A stretch of DNA of 64,000 nucleotides from positions 280,928 through 344,927 of the forward strand of contig NC_009405.2 in assembly GCF_000002875.2 (NCBI RefSeq), read 5' to 3'. The notes under the pieces were generated by a model, which was not told the origin of the DNA, did not search any database, and saw only the letters and a list, made by a program, of their open reading frames with translations. Both the position numbers and the translations under genes were made by a program. Shown here in pieces: positions 1-12,800 of this stretch. The stretch's first letter is position 1, and every line of letters starts with the position of its first letter. Origin of the DNA: Leishmania infantum JPCM5 (Eukaryota > Euglenozoa > Kinetoplastea > Trypanosomatida > Trypanosomatidae).

Positions 1-589
1 TGGATGTGGTGTACCTTTACGTGCTCCAGGACGAGCTGGACGCGGCACGTGGTCTGACGCTGGTGTCCTACCTGATGGAGCTGATGCAGAACGGGTACGC
101 GGCATATCTAAAGTGCCTCGAGTACCTTGGCTGCAGTTGGCGTCACACAGCAGCGATGAACAGCTGCACTCTCGGCGGGCACCGGCTCGTGGTGCGTGAG
201 GTAAACGCGCTCTACGGCGTGTGGCGGCAGCTGATGGCACGCCTGCATGGCGCACAGGCAGCCTACACGGCACGGCTTCCATCGCGCATTTTGGACAGCG
301 CCGCGGCGTGGCGACAGCGGGTGCTGGGAGCGTCGGCCACTACTGGCGACGAGGCAGCGGGGGCCGACGAAGACGAGGGGGCACCGGCGGCGTTGTCCGT
401 GGAGGAGCCGAGGGACGTGGACGTGAGCGAAGCCTCAACGTCGTCGGAGGGTGACATGATGATGTCCGCACTCCCCAGTGTCACATCCATTTCCAATGTT
501 GTGGCAGATACGGAGGCGGCGGAGGGGGCAAGAGTGCCACTGCTCGCTGCTCCTCCTGCGCCGCGGATTGCGGAGAAATTGCGCGTTCT
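1..589 (+). CDS. Hypothetical protein, 3' part, interrupted by assembly gap
   Basis: The frame beginning at base 3 is open from the window edge to the gap at 590, about 195 codons, with the GC-rich third positions typical of the other genes here. The first ~95 residues look alpha-helical (for example around LTLVSYLMELMQNGY and EVNALYGVWRQLMARL). They are followed by an acidic, Ser/Ala-rich, probably disordered tail (TTGDEAAGADEDEG and beyond). Neither true end is visible: the start lies upstream of the window, and the stop must be inside the N run or its missing bases, because sequence after the gap has the character of a UTR. I do not recognise the family. The helical part could belong to a BAR-like or other coiled-coil fold, but this is a guess. 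Confidence 0.6.
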
Positions 590-689
590 NNNNNNNNNNN
601 NNNNNNNNNNNNNNNNNNNNNNNNNNNNNNNNNNNNNNNNNNNNNNNNNNNNNNNNNNNNNNNNNNNNNNNNNNNNNNNNNNNNNNNNN
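590..689. other. Assembly gap, exactly 100 N
   Basis: There are 100 consecutive N. A run of exactly 100 is the usual placeholder for a gap of unknown size, so the distance between the first gene and the following spacer is not reliable. The C-terminus and stop of the first gene are lost in it. Confidence 0.98.
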
Positions 690-2604
690 GCACGGACCTG
701 GTCGTGCGTCTCTCGCCTCACCAAACACCCCCCCCTCACCCATCCACCACATCTCCTCCTCTCGTGCAATCGAAAGCACACGCGCACCCATACACGTGCG
801 TGTGGGCCTGTGCACGCTTCATATGTCTTACGTCCGTTTTGTGTATCTTGCCGGCCTTGCGTTGTTGTCTGGGGCCGAGCCTCTCCCTCTCTCCCTGTGC
901 GTGTGCTTGTGTGTGTCTGTATGCCTGTGTGCCGCTTTCCTTTCTTTTCCCCTCTTTTCTATATGATTTTGTTGCTTATAGGGAGCTCTGCTTTCGCTGT
1001 TTCAGCCTTCTACACTCACACGCACACGTACACACACACACGCGCAGATCTTTCCGCTTCACTCTTTCTTTCTCTACTTTTCACTCGCTCCCTGCCGATG
1101 AGTGTTTGCCGTTTCTCACAAACGTGCGTGAGCGTGTGCGTGTGTGCGTCAGTGTGTGGATGGGTGGCCACACCCTTCGCCGTTCACTGCATGTGTCCCT
1201 TGTCGTCGCCACCGATGAAGGGCACACGCCCGCACAAAACTCCCTCTTCCTTTTACTCTTGTGTGTATGTGTTGTGGTCGGTTTATGCTTCCTAGATGCC
1301 TCTTCCATCACGCCCGCTGTGCGGTCAGACAATCAAGTGAAGAGGCGAAACATGCACGGCTTGCGCATGCAGCTACCTTGGGAATAGACAGAGGAAGAGG
1401 GAGGAAAAGCAGGAAGGAGGAGGAGAGGAGGGTGAGAGTGGTTGCTTATGTCTCCTTTTTTCGCTCTCTGTGCTTGTGTGCCGGTGGCTTTTCGCCACGT
1501 ACCCTACACACACGCATACTCACGCATGCGACCCCTTACAAGCCCTCTTCTCCCTCTTCTTCTTCCATCCCTACCAGTACTTACACATCAGCACGAGAAC
1601 ACAAGGAGTTACGCACATGTGCGGGTGCCTGCAAAACATTGCCTGCCCGATTGATGGATAACTTTCATGTTTGGCACGTAGAGCCATGTACACTTTTGTT
1701 TCTATGCTCATGCCGTCCTTGCATGCCTCTACCTCTGCCTCGCTTCCCACACTTCCTTTTTCGCCTTTCCTCATTTCTCCATCCCTTCTCTCTGCATGTG
1801 TGCGTGATGGTTGTGCATCATTTACATTTGCAGCATCTCCATTGTCTTTTGTTGCACGCGTCCACACACATATACATACATGCACGTATATTTCTATACA
1901 TAGATGTGAGCTCTGTCCCTCCATTGCACTCTCCGTGTGTGCGCGTATGCGTACGTGATTGAGTGGGATACGGAAAGCGAAGCGATCGGAGCACCGGCAG
2001 CTTCACACACACCCGCGCACCCACCCACACGCCAGCATACATCTAATGCATCCCAAGGCAAACGCAAGTATAGGCATGTAAAGCGAAAAGAGAGGACCAC
2101 TGCGATTGCCTCCCTTCCCTGCTGTGACACTGACACACACCGGTACAGCGGCTCACTCCCTTACTCCTTAGTCTTTAGCGTCCAACAACGCAGCAAGATC
2201 CGCGGCGGCAGATACATCTCCAACCAAGCAGGAAAGAGGTGGTCCACAACAGCAGCGTTGTCTACCCCGTGCAGAAAGAGAAGCACGACCAGATGTGGTG
2301 TCATTTAACCATCCAGCAAGCGGTAACGAAGTAGCAACACAACAACAGCGAGTAGTACAGGCAGCAGTGAACTCCTAACTGCCGCCTCGTCGTTTCTCTT
2401 TCGAGCTACTTGTTTTCCTGTGGCTGCTGTTGCTGTTATCGGGCAGCCCATCACTGATGTCGTCGCTCAGCTGCATCCACACCCACACGCTCACACAGTG
2501 TGTGTGTGTGTGCGTGTGTTAGATGCCGCCCTTTGGCTATGAAGGGATGCAGTGGCTGGACGGCCCTTCTCCCTGTTCGTCTGTCTTCCGCCTTTTGATT
2601 GGAT

Positions 2605-2655
2605 GATATGTATACACACATATATATGTATATGCATACATATGTATACGTGGTT
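2605..2655. repeat. AT-rich alternating purine-pyrimidine palindromic tract
   Basis: The tract alternates TA, CA and TG dinucleotides and has imperfect dyad symmetry (GTATAC occurs on both flanks around an ATGCAT-like centre). It could extrude as a cruciform in DNA or fold as a hairpin in RNA. Similar tracts occur near 31.4 kb and 60.9 kb. Confidence 0.5.
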
Positions 2656-3312
2656 TCTCTAATAGCTCGAAGGGGAGCACGAAAGAGGTGATGCTCACTT
2701 GTCTGTCTTCCACCGTAAGCAACGAATTGTCCACCTTGAAAGTCAGCGTGTACGCTGTGAACGACTTTCGCACGCGTACATGTATGCGTGCGTGTGTGCG
2801 GGTACGAGGAGTCGCGCGATATCGCGGAGTGAGGCGTGGGGAACGCTGTGAGTCACCACAAGGCTCGCTCCCGCCCCTCCCTCTTCTGTTCGCCTTCCTT
2901 GTCGCTGCCTTGCCGCTGTGCTTGACGCATCGCTTGCGCGAGTCCTGCCTGCTCCCCATTCCGTCACTTTCTCCCTTGCTTCCACATTTTGTCGCCCTGC
3001 CTGGCGCGCTTCGCTCTCCAGCTCCCTTGACCATGCACACTGACTTTTCTACTCCTTCCTCTCCCCTCTTCTGCTCTTTCACGCGGGGTCGAATGCACAT
3101 CTGCTCGATGCACCGGTGCTGCAAAATGCATCACACACACATGCACACCTACTCGGGTGGTGGTGGTTGCCTGCACATGTGCATGTAATATGGCTCTGTA
3201 TCTCCACGTTTACGCGACAGCAGTTCGTGCCTCAAAAAGAAAATCAAAAGGAGGAAGCAGAACAGTTACGTGTTCATCAGCATATACGCCGCGGCCCAGT
3301 CACCCATCGTCA

Positions 3313-3343
<31 letters not shown>

Positions 3344-3662
3344 CGCAGACGTGGCGGTGACTGCGTGCTGCTTCGTCCATCTTTCTCTCTCCCTCTGTTT
3401 GTGCGAGCTCATCCTTGCGGCGAACACGTGCGGGTTTACACCCCCTATTCTTCTCGTTTCCAGCGTCCCCTCGGTTTGCCGCGCTGTGTGGCTCCCTCGC
3501 TCCCTCTACGTGCTTGGACGTCTTATCATCTGTGTCGTTTTGTGACTTTGTTCTGCGGTTGCCGCTCGGTTTCTTGTGTGCTGCTGTAACTGTCTTCCAC
3601 CCCTCTCCCCACCCTCACCTCTGCGTTCGTGTGTGTTTGTGTGCTTGTGCTGTTGCACTCAG

Positions 3663-3738
3663 TGCTGCTGCTGCCGCGTTCTTTCTGTGTCTCGCGCCTT
3701 GCTCTGACGTGGACAAACACACACACACATACACACAG
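3663..3738 (+). promoter_or_regulatory. Candidate spliced-leader acceptor for the coiled-coil gene
   Basis: A pyrimidine-rich, AG-free stretch of 74 nt runs into a CA tract that ends with AG at 3737-3738. Trans-splicing there would leave a 148-nt 5' UTR before the ATG at 3887. This supports that start over the upstream in-frame TTG at 3812. Confidence 0.5.
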
Positions 3739-3886
3739 TCCCCATCTCATCCCTCTTGCGGCCATCATCCCCGCGTGAAGCAGTGGGCTACATACGGCAC
3801 AGCAACGGTAGTTGGCGATCGGATCTACTAAAGCAAACCTGCTGGGTGGTACCGCCGCGCCTCCGCTTTCACTTGCACCAGGCCAG

Positions 3887-6800
3887 ATGTCCTCTGTGCA
3901 CGCGTCACTATCGGGCAGCGGTGCGCCGTCACTGCAGCACATCACCGCTTCCGCTGGGATCGCAAGCCCCCCATATATCCACCACCACATCGGTGGTAGC
4001 AGCGTCCATGGCGACCATCCCTCGCTGTTGTATCCGCCTCTCACTCCTGAGCGAGAGGAGGCGCTGCGATCGAAGGGCCGTCAGCTACTGGACGAGCACC
4101 GCCGTCAGGTGGCCGCGAACGGTTTGCCCTACACCGCAGAGGAGGTGGCCGCCCTGCAGGAGCGAGGAAGAGAGCTGCTGCGCTCCGCACGAGAGGCTGC
4201 TGCTGCGAACGGCGGGCACCATGTACCGGCGCCGATGCTGAGCGCTGCGGTTCGAATAGCTGCAGAGACGCCGCACCATTCCTCATTGCATAGTGACACC
4301 CCCGATGTGAGCGCCGGCGGTGACAAGAGTGGTGCAGCGCAATCTTCTTCAGCACCGACGCAGCTCCCACACACAAGCGCAGCTATGCCGTATCTACCGA
4401 CTGCAAAGCCGGGAGCCACTGCGGAGGGAGAGACGCCGCCAGCATTTGACAGCTCAGCCTCCATAGGCGCGACGGCAATACCGTCGTCGTCTTCGTCCTC
4501 GCAGCTGCAGGACTTCCTCGCAGCGGTTCAGAGCCCTCAGTGCGTGGCCGAGGAGCAGCAAGCGCAGCTTCACGCACTGAGATCGTCTTCTCGCGTCGCG
4601 GGAGAGGAGTCGTTCACCAAGAGCGAGGTGGATGCTTTAAGGCAGACGTTAATTCAGCAGTTTAACGAGCACATGGCCCAGTGCGAGCAGGCGAATCAGG
4701 TGTACTGGACGCAGGTCACCAGCCATCACCGAAACGAGGTCTCTGCTTTGGAGCAGGAGTGCGCCGCGTACAAGCGCCGTGCCGAAAAGGCCGAGGCTGC
4801 CGCACAGGCTCAGCAGCTGCAGCGGGATGTGGAAGAGAAGGCGAGCGTCAGTGCCGCTGATGCCCTCCGACTCGATGTCAACCGCCTCGAGGCGGAGCTG
4901 CGACTTGCTCGCCAGCAAAGTGCCGAGGCCCAGGCGGCCAAAGACGCTGCAGAAGCTGAGGCTGCTATCCTCAGGGAAACTGTGCAAGAGCAGCGTGGCA
5001 GGCTGACCGAACTCGAGCAGCAGGTTTTTTCTTCAACCGCTCAGCTGCAGGATGCACGAGACGACGCTGAGCATGCCGCCCACACCGCCGAGGCCGAGTT
5101 AAATGCGGCTCGCCTCCAGATTGCCCACCTTCAGGCGGGGCTGGATGCGGCCAATGCTGAGCTGCAGGCTACCCGCGAGAGTGCCGCTGCTGCGCGGCCC
5201 ACACGCGGTGACGGGAACCCGTTCGCCGACGCCGAGGACCCGTTCGGCGGCTCGTCGCGCGTCGCTGCACCGTGTGCGGACGACGGGGCGCTGGATGCTG
5301 CCCGCCAGAGGATCGCGGAGCTGGAGGCGGAGCTGGATGCGGCCAATGCTGAGCTGCAGGCTACCCGCGAGAGTGCCGCTGCTGCGCGACCCACACGCGG
5401 TGACGGGAACCCGTTCGCCGACGCCGAGGACCCGTTCGGCGGCTCGTCGCGCGTCGCTGCACCGTGTGCGGACGACGGGGCGCTGGATGCTGCCCGCCAG
5501 AGGATCGCGGAGCTGGAGGCGGAGCTGGATGCGGCCAATGCTGAGCTGCAGGCTACCCGCGAGAGTGCCGCTGCTGCGCGACCCACACGCGGTGACGGGA
5601 ACCCGTTCGCCGACGCCGAGGACCCGTTCGGCGGCTCGTCGCGCGTCGCTGCACCGTGTGCGGACGACGGGGCGCTGGATGCTGCCCGCCAGAGGATCGC
5701 GGAGCTGGAGGCGGAGCTGGATGCGGCCAATGCTGAGCTGCAGGCTACCCGCGAGAGTGCCGCTGCTGCGCGGCCCACACGCGGTGACGGGAACCCGTTC
5801 GCCGACGCCGAGGACCCGTTCGGCGGCTCGTCGCGCGTCGCTGCACCGTGTGCGGACGACGGGGCGCTGGATGCTGCCCGCCAGAGGATCGCGGAGCTGG
5901 AGGCGGAGCTGGATGCGGCCAATGCTGAGCTGCAGGCTACCCGCGAGAGTGCCGCTGCTGCGCGGCCCACACGCGGTGACGGGAACCCGTTCGCCGACGC
6001 CGAGGACCCGTTCGGCGGCTCGTCGCGCGTCGCTGCACCGTGTGCGGACGACGGGGCGCTGGATGCTGCCCGCCAGAGGATCGCGGAGCTGGAGGCGGAG
6101 CTGGATGCGGCCAATGCTGAGCTGCAGGCTACCCGCGAGAGTGCCGCGGCAGCTCAGCATGCTAGTGATAGGGATCTGGAAGCGGCGCGGCAATCTTTGG
6201 CGGACCTCGAGGACGCACTTGCGGAGGCTGCGGGAGACCTGGAGCGACTGCAGGAGGACGTTGATGAGAAGTCGCGTCTCATTCAAGCCCTGCGCGCTGG
6301 GGAGGCCGCATTGGGCTCCTTACGGGTGGATGCAACCTGCAGCGGGAGCGGCAGCGGATGGGCCATCACGCACTCGTCGGAGGGTGTGCACGGCGGAGCA
6401 AAGGACACTGTAACGGGTACTTCGGCGGAGACGGTGCACGTCCTGCGTGGGCGCGTGGCTGACCTGACGCATGAGCTGGAAAGGATGCGTCGCCAGCAAG
6501 AGCAGGCGTTGGTGTCAGCCGTGGTGCCGGCAATGGAAGCGCTGGGCGGGCAATACGTCGAGGGTGAGCATCGGCTGGCCCTTTTTGAGGAGGCGAATTC
6601 CGCGGTGGACGACGAAGCAGCGCAACGGCGCGGCCAGGTTCCAGGTGTGCCGGGCGAATGGAAGTCTGAGGAAGACCGGAGAGGGGCAGAGAGCGGCGAG
6701 CAGACGACGCGTCCACTTGACGGTACCACTCGCACGACGGCTATTGCGACCGCCTCAGCCAGTCTCACGAATCCGTTCTACTCGTCGACCGACGGGGACG

Positions 6801-9800
6801 AGGCGGCGGATGGGATGATGCTCTCGCCCGTACCACGGCCTCCCGCGGGCACATTCATGAAGGTGCTGCGTTCGCCGGGGAACCTCAAAGGCAGCGATGT
6901 CTTCGCCGCCACGGAGAGCGCGAGACGGGTCGCCCTGCGTGGCATGCAACCATCGGCGGTAGCCGCTGAGATGTCGGCAGCGGCGGAGATAGGGATTTGG
7001 GAGGAAGACGATGGCGAGGACTGCCGCAACACCCCGGACACACTGGCGTCCTTCCACATGAGCCGCGATGGCCAGGCTGCTCGGGGCGACGATGCGTTCC
7101 GAGGAAGCGACAGCCGCAAAGATGGCGGCGCCGAGGCGGAGGATATGGGTTGCCGGCGGGCTGCATCGTCTCGCACTCTGGCGCCCGCCATCAACGAGGA
7201 CCCCGAAACCCCTCGAGCCTTGTCAGCTGTAAGTGAAAAGAATGCCGACTTCAACGACCTACGCCGTTGCTCGCGCGACGTTAATGTCGACAGCGATGAG
7301 GATGACAGCACGGAGGAGTGCGACGTTTCGGTCAGCACGCGTGTGGCAGCCTCGTATGGGCGGCAAGCGGCCCACAGCACTGCCATGGAAGGCAAGGTGG
7401 ATGACAGTGGCGCCGCGATGCAGAAGTTGGGCCGGCAGTACGCTGACGCACAGCACCGCCTCTATCTCTCGGAGGAGGCGCGGCAGAGCCTCGAGGCGGA
7501 GGTGTCGGAGCTGCGGAAGATGGTGGAGAAGCTGCAGGCAGTGTTGGCTTGTCAGCCCCGGCAGACGTCGGCTGCGGCACCCACAGACGGCTACGCTGGC
7601 GACGAAGCAGACGTGCGCACCATAACGACCTCCTTCGCTTCCTCGGTGCCCACGGCAGCGCGAGAGCGGCTCACCAAGGAAGAGGGTTACGACGCGAACG
7701 CGTCTTCGCCAAGGACTCCTTCACCACGCTCTGGCGACGATGATACGGAGAGCGGCAGCCTTGGCTCTGCTCACTTCAGCGAGCACGGCGTGTCCGTGAC
7801 AACAACAGCAGCGCCAGCTCACGACGACGATCCCACTAGCTGTCAGTACCCCTTAGCAACTGCTGCGTCGGAGGACACCGCTGCCCTCTACGAGCGCATC
7901 GCGGAGCTGGAGGAGCGGCTGAAAGACATCGAGGCTCAACACGAGGAGGAGCTGGAGTCTCTCGCTGAGGCCGCGGCTGAACGCATCGCTGCAATGGAAC
8001 AGCGGTATGCAGAAAACTTGGCGGCGACTGAGAAAGCTGCAGCAGCTGCGGAGGTGGAGCGTCAGGGTGAGCAGGATACCACCGTGTCACTGCTGGCGCG
8101 AGTGACGCAGCTGACAGAAGCGCTCACAGATGCCCAGGCTGCTCATGCGGCGGAGCTGCAGAGGTTGCAAGACGAACACGAGGACCTGCTGCGGCAGCGT
8201 CTCAGCGAGCAGGAGGACTCTTTTGGAGCTGTCGTCCGCCAACTAAATCAGGGGCATCAGGGTCATCTGTGGGCTCTCGCCTCTTCTGCGGAGACAGGCG
8301 GTGCTGGTGCGGCAGAGTCGTCGCTGTCGCCGCAGGAGAACGTGCAGTACTGGAAAGGTCAGCACGCCACGCTTCTCAAGCGCTTCGAGCAGCTGCAGAA
8401 CGAGTACGACGCGTTCGCGCAGGACATCGCCGCGCTGCAGCGCCGCCTCTCCGAACAGGAAGCAACGCGACAGGAGCAGGAGCAGGAGCAGAGCAGGATG
8501 ATGCGTGACGCCACCTCGCAGCAATTCACCACACTTCACCAGCGTCTCGAAGAGATGAGCAAAGTTGTTGATGCGGCGCAGGCCGACGCGCAGGCTTCCT
8601 CCAAAAAACTCCACTACCTCACGGCGCGTCACACTGAGAACGAAGCCGCGCTGCAGGCTGAGATGAACGGCTTGCGCTCCCAACTGCAGTCTGCACGTGA
8701 TGAGCTGGCGCACGTCAACAACCTCAACGAAGAGCTATCGGAGCTGCTACAGCAGGGGGCCAACAGCGTCGACACGGTGCTGCGAGAGCGGGACGCGCAG
8801 AACGCTGCGCTAGAGCAGCAAGTGCAGCAGCTGAAACTGCAGCTCGCCGCGGCAGGCGACCGGTTGACGGACCTGCAGGCGGCGCTGCAGGAGAAGCAGG
8901 TCAGCGCGGATGCGTTGCAACAGCGTCTGGTTGAACTGGAGGAGGAGAAACGTGTTGCTGAGGCTCAGCTACGGGAGAGCCGGCGCCATGCAGAGGAGCA
9001 CGAGCGGACGACGATGAATGCGGCGGACAGAGCTGCCCGTGACGCTGAGCAAGCGCGCGTCGCTGCGCAGCAGGCCATGGCTCAGCAGCACGCAACTCAC
9101 AAGCAGGAGATAGCTGCCCTGCACCGCGAGCTGGACGAACTACGTGATGAGCTTGAGGTGGCACAGACTGTGGCGGCAACGGTGCCATTGGAGGCACAGC
9201 GACACCAGCGCGACCTCGGTACAGTGCGCGACCGCTTAGCCGAGGCGCTGCGCAGTCAACAGGAGCTCCAGCAGCAGCTGAAGACAAGTCGCGCAGAGTT
9301 GGAGCGTCAGCGACTGCTTCTCATGCGTGGCGGCAGCGGCAACGGCTCTGATGCAGGCGATGCCGGTGCGTTCGAGGGCGGCGGTGCCCCCGCAGACGCG
9401 CGCCTGAACGCTCTCCTCCACCGAAGCGAGGAGCTGGAGGAGAAGTTGCGCGAGGCCTCGACAGAGCGGAATGCGCTGCAGCAGGAGCGGGACCGCCTTT
9501 CGATGCAGGTGAAAAGTGCTGCGCGCGTGGCAGAGGTGAAGGAACAGGCGACGCGGCGGCAGGAGGCGGAGCTGCGCAGAGCGCGTTCGCAACTCGCCGC
9601 CGTCCGAGACGATCTTGCCCAGCGTGTGCAGTCGAATCACGCGCTGCAGCTCGAGATGGACCACTTGCAGGAGCGCCTCGCGGACGTGACGAGCGCTTAT
9701 GAGGAACTGCAGGGCCGTCACGCGGCCACCGTGTTGCAGTCCAGCATGCAGGAGCACGCCGAGGCGCTGCTGATGGCCAAGGCGGTGACAATCCCGCGCG

Positions 9801-12800
9801 CGCTCGAGGAATACGTGGAGGGGGTTTTCTCCGCGTACCACGCGATGCTTCAAGCTGCAAGCAAGGACCGTCGGCACATCTACGATCGCTGCGATCTCAT
9901 AGAGAAGGCCGCCAGCGAGGCCATGGCAGAGGCGGAAGCTCAGAACCACGCCTACGAAGCCGCCATCGCCGACGCGCAGGAGGAGCAACAGCAGATGAAG
10001 GAAATCATCGAAAGCCTTCAGCAGACCACGCAGAAGGCATTGGAGGCGAAGAACGCCGCCGTGGCGGATGCCGCTGCGGCCCGCGACGAGCTGGAGGCAA
10101 CCCAGCGCCGAGCACGCGAGGACGTCTTCAACGCGCAGCGCGACCTTCAGATGGCCGAGCTGCAGCACGCCGACACACTGCACTCACTGTCTCTTCTCCA
10201 GGACGAGGTGACGAACACGGCTGCCCTCATCAAGAACCAGAAGAGCAAGTACGAGCGGCGGGAGGCGGAGCTGATGGAGGAAGTGGCACTGCTGCAGGCG
10301 GAGCTGGAGACGCGCAAGTCGGCGGCGCGGCAGCTGCAGCAAGCCAACGATGAGAAACGCACGGAGCTACAGGATATGGCCGATGCGGCGGTGCAGGCGC
10401 GAGATCAGGCGGTGCATGAGTCGCAGGCGCTGCAAGCACAACTGGCGCGTGTGCTGCCGCGACTGGCGCAGCTCGAGGACGAGCAGGCGCAGCGCACAGC
10501 CGACCTCATGGATACGGCACAGCAGTTGTCTGCGCTGCACAAGAAGACGACCTCCACGGAGAATGTGTCGCGCAAGCACATCGAGGAGCTCAACCAAACC
10601 CTTCAGGAGCTCCTCCAGGCCCACGCGATGCTGCAGCGCACCCACACCACTACCGAGGCCACAGCAGATCGACTCAGGTCGCAGCTCGCGAGCGTGACGC
10701 AGGAGCTGGAGCGCGCGACCGCAACGGCCAGTCAACAAGAGGAGGAGCTGACGACTGTGAAGGCGCGCCTGCACGAGGTGGAGACCCATACAAGCCGCGT
10801 GATGGGAGAGGACCAGGCGCGGTTGCGAGACGGCGAGCTTCGCTTGCAGGGATTGGAGCAGCGAAACGCGGCGCTGCAGCAGGAGTGCAAGACACTCCAA
10901 GAGTCCCTGCAGTCCCTCCGCATCGAGCACGACAGCACCGTCGACGCGCTGCAGCACAAGTCGGAGGCGTTTGCGGCGCAGGAGCAGCAGATGAACCACC
11001 AGCTCCGGCTTTTGCGCGAACGCATTGAGACGCTGGAGTCGGAGCGGCAGGAGCTGATGTCATCGGAGCAGGCCATCACGGCTTCCCGTGACGCGTGCCA
11101 GAGGGAGATGCTTGCCCTCGAGCATCAGGTGGAGCATCTGCAGCACCATCTGGGGGCCTCCAATGGACACAACGAGCGACTGAACCAGGAGATAGTGCAG
11201 CTCAAGACAGACCACGCTGTAGAGGTGGACCGGCTGCGGGAGGCCATCACAGACGCGCAGAAGGAGCTTGCCAAGTGTCGCCAGCTCCTCGCCCAGGCGG
11301 AGGCGCACCAGGTGGAGCAGGAAAGCACCCACTACAGCCTCTCTACAGAGGTGAGCGCCGTCCGCGAGGAACTTAAAGCCGCACGTGCGCAGGCGGAGAG
11401 GGCCACGCAACAGCACCGAAAGGCGAAGGCGGAGCAGGAGGAGATGGCGACGCTGTTGCAGTCGCAGATGGCGCAGCTCCACGAAGAGCTCCGTGGCAAG
11501 CACGAGCAGCTGCGGATGCTAGAAAACACGTCTGCGCATCAACAGGACACTCTCAACAGGCTTAGGCAGGGCATGGCGGAGGCGGAGGAGAGCCTCAAGC
11601 ACACACGCCAGCAGCTGCTCAATCAGCAAGAGGCTGCTGCTGCGGCAAAGGAACATCACCGCCGCGACCGGTATGAGCTGCAGACGAAGCTGAACGACGC
11701 CGAAGACGCCATGGCGGAGATGACGCGCAGTCAGGAGCAGTACCGTCAGCGCATGACGAGCAAGGTGGAGCTATACGAGGTGGCGGAGGAGGCGCTGCGG
11801 AGCGAAGTGACTGACTTGCGCACCGACGTCGCTCGACTGGAGGAGGAGCTGGCCGCGACGACGCACAGCAAGGCGGCCGCAGAGACGCACCAGTCGCGCC
11901 AGGCCCAGTCTATCAAGGCCGCCGAGTCTGAGCTGCAGTTACTCCGCGCACAAACGGCGCACGACATGACGGAGATCGCAACTCTCAAGTTGCAGCTGCA
12001 GCAGCGCACCGCCGAGTTGGAGCGGTGCCGGCGCGAGGCTGCGGCTCAGCTGACGGGCGAGAGGCTTCGCTGGGAGGCGGAACACACGGCGGCCTGCGAC
12101 GCGTTGAAGGAGGCGCTGCGGCAAGAGCAGCAGGCCATCAAGGACGCGCGTGAGGCGCGAGAGCGCGCCTTGGCATCACTAGAGTGCAAGCAGAGGGATG
12201 CCGTGGCGCTGGAGGACGAGTGCCGTGCGATGCGCGCGCAGGTTCGCCACCTGCGACGTTGCCTCGACGCGGCGCAGTACCAGCTCACTTCGCTGGAGGG
12301 GATGGCCAAGGACATGGCTGAAGACTTGGGCATGACCCCAGAGGGCCTGCCCGGCCACGAAGAGGGTGCCTTCTTGGATGCGGCTTCGCACACGCACGAT
12401 ACGTCTGTTAACTCTACAGAGAGTTGCGCAACGGCCGCTGTAGCCGCCGCCGCGGCTTCTGGTGCCGCGGTGCAGTCTGTCATGGACGAGCTGCAGCGTC
12501 GGCTCAGCATCTTCACGTTTGTGGCCAACACCTTTGACTCGGAGGATGACCAACTGGCGGAACTTCGAAAGGCGCTGGAGCAGCAGGAGGACGTGGTGCA
12601 GCTCTTGGCGGAGGCGTGCGCAGGAGAGAGCATGAACGCGGCCAACAGTGCCACCCCTCTGCGTACTGGCAGAGCGGGAGCCAGTGACATCACACCTGGC
12701 TTGAACAGTACGCCCACCCCGCGCGGCCTGAGGGCTGCCGTCTCGTCTGGTGCCGATGCTGGCGGAGCGAGTGCTTCGGCTGTGCCGCCTCCTGCGATGC

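Larger units (their letters stand above)
690..3886 (+). other. Intergenic spacer and UTRs, low complexity
   Basis: About 3.2 kb without a believable gene. It is dominated by C/T-rich stretches and by TG, CA and TA microsatellites (for example TG-rich 895-930, CA-rich 1016-1045, alternating TA/CA 2611-2653, CA then TA 3310-3345). Open frames here encode only Ser/Leu/Cys/His-rich low-complexity peptides. The final part contains the candidate splice acceptor and 5' UTR of the coiled-coil gene. Confidence 0.8.

Noticed and set aside
690..1295. Continuation of the first gene's frame past the N gap to a stop at 1295
   Set aside because: The post-gap translation is His/Thr/Cys/Ser low complexity from CA/TG and C/T tracts, and the frame across unknown bases is meaningless.
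3812..3886. Upstream extension of the coiled-coil gene from a TTG
   Set aside because: Trypanosomatid genes start with ATG; the first ATG in the frame is 3887, downstream of a good splice acceptor.
5099..6413. Long open frames on both strands over the 192-bp repeat
   Set aside because: The unit length is a multiple of three and the unit lacks stops in several frames, so these are shadows of the real gene. They are Arg/Ser/Ala-rich without domain character.
9236..10183. 315-codon minus-strand frame inside the coiled-coil gene
   Set aside because: It is an antisense shadow of GC3-rich coding sequence, and no minus-strand gene is expected in this unidirectional array.
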